Origin: Pseudomonas alcaligenes
GTDB taxonomy: Bacteria > Pseudomonadota > Gammaproteobacteria > Pseudomonadales > Pseudomonadaceae
Assembly (NCBI RefSeq): GCF_041729615.1
Contig: NZ_CP154874.1
Location: 625,001 to 689,000, forward strand
DNA: 64,000 nt
Direction of reading: 5' to 3'
Part shown: one piece after another, positions 61,040 through 64,000 of the stretch
How the letters are laid out: each line of letters begins with the position of its first letter
Position numbering within the stretch: the stretch's first letter is position 1
Program-made: the position numbers and the translations under genes
The notes under the pieces: generated by a model
The model's database searches: none
Told to the model about the DNA's origin: nothing
What the model saw: the letters and a program-made list of their open reading frames with translations, nothing else

Positions 61040-61822
61040 TCAGTCACAGACCAACTTGCGCCCCGGTCGCCCACGCATCTGCCAGAGGCGCTGCACGTCC
61101 TGGCGCAGCCATTCAGCATTGCTGTCGAGCGTCTGCTTGAGGATCTCGCCGACCCATTGCGGCAACTGCGGGTGCAGGCGGTAGTACACCCACTGGCCAT
61201 GGCGACGATCCTCCAGCAGGCCGCAGCCGCGCAGCAGGGCCAGGTGGCGGGAAATCTTCGGCTGGGCCTGTTCGAGCGCCGCGGTCAGCTCGCAGACACA
61301 GAGTTCCTGTTCCAGGGTCACGAGCAGCGCGATGCGTGCGCGGGTCTCGTCGGCCAGGCACTTGAAGACCTCGGTGGGCGACAGCAGGTCGCCGCCTACG
61401 GCCGCCGGGGCGGGCTTGCTCTTGATCAGCACGAACATCTTTATCCGCTCGTGGATCTCATGCAGGGTCTTGCGGTAGGCGTCTTTCTGCGTGCTGGTCG
61501 CCGGGTCGGCGAAGTTCCAGGCGATGTACTCGCCGGCGCCCGGCAGGGCCAGACATTCCAGGGCGGACTTGTCGCACAGGGTGATCACGTAGTCGAAGGG
61601 CTCACCCGCGACCTGCTCGATGGACTTGCTGAACAGTCCTGCGGTGGAGATGCCAAGCTGCTCCAGTGCGCTGCGGGCGCGATCATCCACCTGCGTGGGC
61701 GCGCTCCCTGCACTGCAGGCCTCGAAGTGCTCCGAGTCGATGTGGCGCAACAGCGCCTCGGCCATCTGCGAGCGCGACGAGTTGGCCACGCAGAGGAAGA
61801 GGACACGCTTTTTCTGGCTCAT
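61040..61822 (-). CDS. ArsC-ArsR fusion: arsenate reductase domain plus ArsR repressor domain
   Basis: A 260-residue fusion. Residues 1-135 are a low-molecular-weight-phosphatase-type arsenate reductase: P-loop Cys11-x5-Arg17 (CVANSSR), resolving Cys83 and Cys90, and Asp106 in ADPATS, all present, so it should be active with thioredoxin. Residues about 145-240 are an ArsR/SmtB winged helix: ELCVCEL holds Cys175 and Cys177, the arsenite-sensing pair, and QPKISRHLALLRGCGLL is the recognition helix. The enzyme would make the very inducer that the attached repressor senses. ATG 61822 is used; TTG 61837 is an alternative. Confidence 0.9.
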   Translation of the reverse strand: MSQKKRVLFLCVANSSRSQMAEALLRHIDSEHFEACSAGSAPTQVDDRARSALEQLGISTAGLFSKSIEQVAGEPFDYVITLCDKSALECLALPGAGEYIAWNFADPATSTQKDAYRKTLHEIHERIKMFVLIKSKPAPAAVGGDLLSPTEVFKCLADETRARIALLVTLEQELCVCELTAALEQAQPKISRHLALLRGCGLLEDRRHGQWVYYRLHPQLPQWVGEILKQTLDSNAEWLRQDVQRLWQMRGRPGRKLVCD

Positions 61823-61850
61823 GTTGATGTCTGTCAAAGGTGAACGGGAG

Positions 61851-61876
61851 CGAATATATTATTTTTCGAATATTCG
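61851..61876. promoter_or_regulatory. Candidate ArsR operator between arsC-arsR and acr3
   Basis: The inverted repeat CGAATAT-N12-ATATTCG lies in the AT-rich divergent promoter region. Its right part is also a perfect 10-base palindrome, CGAATATTCG (61867-61876). Minus-strand TTACCG and TATATT, 16 bases apart, form a possible promoter overlapping it. Confidence 0.55.
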
Positions 61877-61929
61877 GTAAAGCAGATGTTCCACATACCC
61901 CGTACAGACAACGGAGACAGGCGACAGAG

Positions 61930-63009
61930 ATGAGCAACCCCTGCGAACTCGCGACCAGACAGAACGCCGGCGCGCCCCTCGGCGCTTTCGAACGCTACCT
62001 GAGCCTGTGGGTGTTTCTTTGCATAGTGGCGGGCACCGTGCTCGGCCTGGCCCTGCCCGAGGCCGCACAGGCGGTTGGTGCGCTGGAGGTGGCGCAGGTC
62101 AACATCCCGGTCGGCCTGCTGATCTGGGTGATGATCATCCCCATGCTGATGAAGATCGACTTCGCGGCACTGCATGAAGTGCGCGAACAGAAGGCGGGCA
62201 TGGCCGTCACCCTCTTCATCAACTGGGCGATCAAGCCGTTCTCCATGGCGCTGATCGGCTGGCTGTTCATCAAGGTGCTGTTCGCCGACTGGCTTCCGCC
62301 CGGGGAATTGGACAGCTACATGGCGGGGCTGATCCTGCTGGGCGCCGCACCCTGCACGGCGATGGTGTTCGTGTGGAGCAACCTGTGCAGCGGCAATGCC
62401 AACTTCACCATCACCCAGGTGGCACTCAACGACCTGGTGATGGTGTTCGCCTTCGCCCCCATTGTCGCTCTGCTGCTCGGCGTCTCGTCGATCCCGGTGC
62501 CCTGGGACACCCTGCTGCTCTCGGTGGCGATGTACATCGTCATCCCGCTGGCCATCGCCCAACTGCTGCGCGCCCGGCTGCTCGGGCGGGGCCGGGAGGT
62601 CTTTGAGCGGGCCCTGGCGAAGATCTCGCCCTTCTCGATCGTCGCGCTGCTGGCCACCCTGGTGCTGCTGTTTTCCTTCCAGGGCAAGGCCATCATCGAA
62701 CAGCCCCTGGTGATCGGCATGCTCGCCCTGCCGATCCTGCTGCAAACGCTGTTCATCGCCGCCCTGGGCTACCTTCTCAACCGCAGCCTCAGGGTGCGGC
62801 ATGACGTGGCCGGCCCCTCGACCATGATCGGCGCGTCCAACTTCTTCGAGCTGGCGGTGGCCGTGGCCATTGTGCTCTACGGCTTCGAGTCCGGCGCGGC
62901 GCTGGCCACGGTCGTCGGGGTGCTGATCGAGGTCCCGCTGATGCTCTGGCTGGTGCGCATGGTCAACAACAGCCGCGCCTGGTACGAACGCGCCCTGCCA
63001 CGCTGCTGA
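61930..63009 (+). CDS. acr3: Arsenite efflux permease Acr3
   Basis: A 359-residue ACR3-family transporter with ten hydrophobic segments. AAPCTAMVFVWSNLCSGNANFT contains the conserved essential Cys of membrane segment four, and GASNFFELAVAVAI is a family motif in segment nine. It exports arsenite driven by the proton gradient. ATG 61930 follows GGAGACAGGC; a longer frame to 61840 would run through the operator. It is divergent from the arsC-arsR operon. Confidence 0.93.
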   Translation: MSNPCELATRQNAGAPLGAFERYLSLWVFLCIVAGTVLGLALPEAAQAVGALEVAQVNIPVGLLIWVMIIPMLMKIDFAALHEVREQKAGMAVTLFINWAIKPFSMALIGWLFIKVLFADWLPPGELDSYMAGLILLGAAPCTAMVFVWSNLCSGNANFTITQVALNDLVMVFAFAPIVALLLGVSSIPVPWDTLLLSVAMYIVIPLAIAQLLRARLLGRGREVFERALAKISPFSIVALLATLVLLFSFQGKAIIEQPLVIGMLALPILLQTLFIAALGYLLNRSLRVRHDVAGPSTMIGASNFFELAVAVAIVLYGFESGAALATVVGVLIEVPLMLWLVRMVNNSRAWYERALPRC

Positions 63010-63081
63010 GGGGAAAGCCCTCAGGGTAACCACCAGACAAATTACGGCTCGACCTGCTGCCGACGAGGCGACTTAACATGA

Positions 63082-63099
63082 CGTACGAATTGGCGTACG
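63082..63099. promoter_or_regulatory. Candidate YefM operator
   Basis: Two CGTACG hexamers (63082-63087 and 63094-63099) have centres 12 bases apart, 33 bases before the antitoxin gene. The E. coli yefM-yoeB operator is known to use paired palindromes with TGTACA cores at this spacing. Confidence 0.5.
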
Positions 63100-63131
63100 C
63101 TTCCGGTATGCCTGCACGGAGCCCGATCAGC

Positions 63132-63374
63132 ATGCGCATTCTCACCGCCAGCGAAGCACGCACGAACCTCTATCGACTCATGGATCAGTCCGCCGAGTCG
63201 CACCAGCCCATCATGATCTCCGGGAAGCGGACTAACTCCGTCTTGGTATCTGCTGAGGACTGGGAAGCCATCCAGGAAACGCTCTACCTGCTGTCCATCC
63301 CCGGTATGCGCGAGTCCATCAAGGAAGGTATGGCCGAGCCTGCAGACGAATGCGCTAAGGAACTGGACTGGTGA
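63132..63374 (+). CDS. yefM: YefM/Phd-family antitoxin
   Basis: An 80-residue antitoxin. MRILTASEARTNLYRLMD and VLVSAEDWEAIQETLYLL are typical of the YefM branch: the N-terminal half binds DNA and the C-terminal tail wraps the toxin. ATG 63132 was chosen over a farther start at 63078, which would include the operator. The stop overlaps the toxin start by four bases, GTGA. Confidence 0.9.
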   Translation: MRILTASEARTNLYRLMDQSAESHQPIMISGKRTNSVLVSAEDWEAIQETLYLLSIPGMRESIKEGMAEPADECAKELDW

Positions 63375-63634
63375 CTTGGCAGCTCGTCTACACGAAACAG
63401 GCTCAGAAAGACGCACAGAAGCTCGCCGCTGCAGGCTTGAAAGACAAGGCCAAGGCCCTGCTTGAAGTGATCCGGGAAAACCCGTTCCAGAATCCGCCGC
63501 CCTACGAGAAGCTGGTCGGCGACCTCTCCGGCGCCTACTCCCGCCGCATCAACATCCAACATCGGTTGGTCTATCAGGTGCTGCAGGATGAACAGGTGGT
63601 CAAGGTGCTGCGGCTCTGGTCGCACTACGAATAA
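63371..63634 (+). CDS. yoeB: Txe/YoeB-family mRNA interferase toxin
   Basis: An 87-residue RelE-fold ribonuclease. YEKLVGDLSGAYSRRINIQH and RLVYQV hold the Glu/Arg catalytic region, and the C-terminal SHYE with its terminal His and Tyr is the YoeB end signature. It cuts mRNA at the ribosome when not bound by the antitoxin. The start is GTG 63371, coupled to the antitoxin stop. The pair is less GC-rich than its neighbours and lies 93 bases from a tRNA gene. Confidence 0.9.
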   Translation: MTWQLVYTKQAQKDAQKLAAAGLKDKAKALLEVIRENPFQNPPPYEKLVGDLSGAYSRRINIQHRLVYQVLQDEQVVKVLRLWSHYE

Positions 63635-63677
63635 CAGCGACTCTCGACGCTTCTTCGACACCTGCAGGCCCTGAAAA

Positions 63678-63717
63678 GCAAAAGCCCCGAAAACTTTTCA
63701 GCTTTCGGGGCTTTTGC
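63678..63717. terminator. Bidirectional terminator between the toxin gene and tRNA-Ser
   Basis: A perfect 15-base stem (63678-63692 with 63703-63717) around a 10-base loop, core AAAAGCCCCGAAA/TTTCGGGGCTTTT, serving both convergent units. Confidence 0.85.
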
Positions 63718-63726
63718 AATAGGGTC

Positions 63727-63816
63727 TGGCGGTGAGGGAGGGATTCGAACCCTCGATACGGTTTCCCGTATACACACTTTCCAGGCGTGCTCCTTCAACC
63801 GCTCGGACACCTCACC
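63727..63816 (-). tRNA. tRNA-Ser (anticodon GGA)
   Basis: A 90-base class II tRNA with encoded CCA, acceptor GGTGAGG/CCTCACC, an extended variable arm and anticodon loop CTGGAAA (anticodon GGA, reading UCC/UCU). Confidence 0.95.
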
Positions 63817-63854
63817 GGATCTCGGCGAACCAGTCTGGTCCGTCGAGGCGCGCT

Positions 63855-63883
63855 AATGTAGCCGCAGGCTTTTCCGAATGCAA
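63855..63883 (-). promoter_or_regulatory. Promoter of tRNA-Ser
   Basis: On the minus strand TTGCAT (63878-63883), a 17-base spacer and TACATT (63855-63860), followed by the GC-rich discriminator GCGCGCC. The tRNA begins about 32 bases after the predicted start. Confidence 0.6.
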
Positions 63884-63908
63884 ACTTTTTTTCAGGCGAT
63901 TCATGCGC

Positions 63909-64000
63909 TTATGCGGAGTGCTGGGTATCGGCGCCCGGCTTCTCGAAGCGCCTGGCGCCAAACAGCAGGAAGCCGATGGAGACGAACAGGCTGAACAGGA
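63909..64000 (-). CDS. C-terminal end of an unidentified membrane protein
   Basis: The minus strand is open from the window edge to TAA at 63909-63911. The visible end reads LFSLFVSIGFLLFGARRFEK followed by PGADTQHSA: one hydrophobic segment and a short charged tail, suggesting the last helix of an inner-membrane protein. About 30 residues are too few to name a family. Confidence 0.55.
   Translation of the reverse strand, partial: LFSLFVSIGFLLFGARRFEKPGADTQHSA

Noticed and set aside
63727..63750. Direct copy of the tRNA-Ser 3' end as an attachment site
   Set aside because: I looked by eye near 57 kb and within the arsenic island and saw no second copy.

Overview
The window is GC-rich, densely coded gammaproteobacterial chromosome, almost certainly from a Pseudomonas species. 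Most of its first 44 kb keeps the gene order I recall from the P. aeruginosa PA1838-PA1796 neighbourhood: cysI, a DUF934 gene, acuI, sohB, nudC, fimL, nhaB, ldcAB, dnaQ, rnhA, gloB, mltD, a five-gene peptide ABC transporter (npp/yej type), fabI, ppiD, hupB, lon, clpX, clpP, tig, three tRNA genes and folD. The EF-P gene next to earP (arginine rhamnosylation) also fits this group.

Layout. 0-11 kb: end of the sulfite reductase gene, a TetR regulator divergent from a thioesterase-like gene, acuI-sohB, small fatty-acid or CoA-related genes (histidine phosphatase, SCP2, ACAD10-type kinase fold, SDR), a SulP transporter, a membrane protein, a TSUP permease and a VOC gene broken by a stop codon. 11-26 kb: nudC-fimL, a dienoyl-CoA isomerase, nhaB, the lysine decarboxylase/antiporter pair ldcAB, dnaQ-rnhA, gloB, mltD and an HDOD signalling protein. 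26-34 kb: nppA1A2BCD-fabI. 34-44 kb: protein quality control (ppiD, hupB, lon, clpX, clpP, tig), tRNA-Arg/His/Leu and folD. 44-53 kb: a GlpSTPQUV-type polyol (glycerol-like) ABC transporter divergent from an AcoR-type sigma-54 activator. The transporter has a clear -24/-12 promoter and an array of six TGAACA boxes upstream. 53-57 kb: polB-earP-efp on one strand. 57-63 kb: an arsenic resistance island. 63-64 kb: a YefM/YoeB toxin-antitoxin pair beside tRNA-Ser(GGA), and the tail of an unidentified membrane protein gene.

How the genes work together. The arsenic island combines two exits. Acr3 exports arsenite. A GAPDH paralogue plus ArsJ should make and export 1-arseno-3-phosphoglycerate from arsenate. 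ArsH handles organoarsenicals. A single polypeptide joins an ArsC-type arsenate reductase (N-terminal) to an ArsR-type repressor (C-terminal). A dual-specificity-type phosphatase of unknown purpose sits inside the operon, and the remnant of an arsO-like monooxygenase abuts arsJ. In the polyol transporter the two ATPases are degenerate in complementary positions, so only one of the two composite ATP sites looks catalytically complete.

I saw no insertion sequence, CRISPR array, prophage or rRNA gene. The points most worth checking are the asymmetric ATPase pair, the TGAACA enhancer array, the ArsC-ArsR fusion with its phosphatase partner, the nonsense codon in the VOC gene and the collapsed arsO relic.
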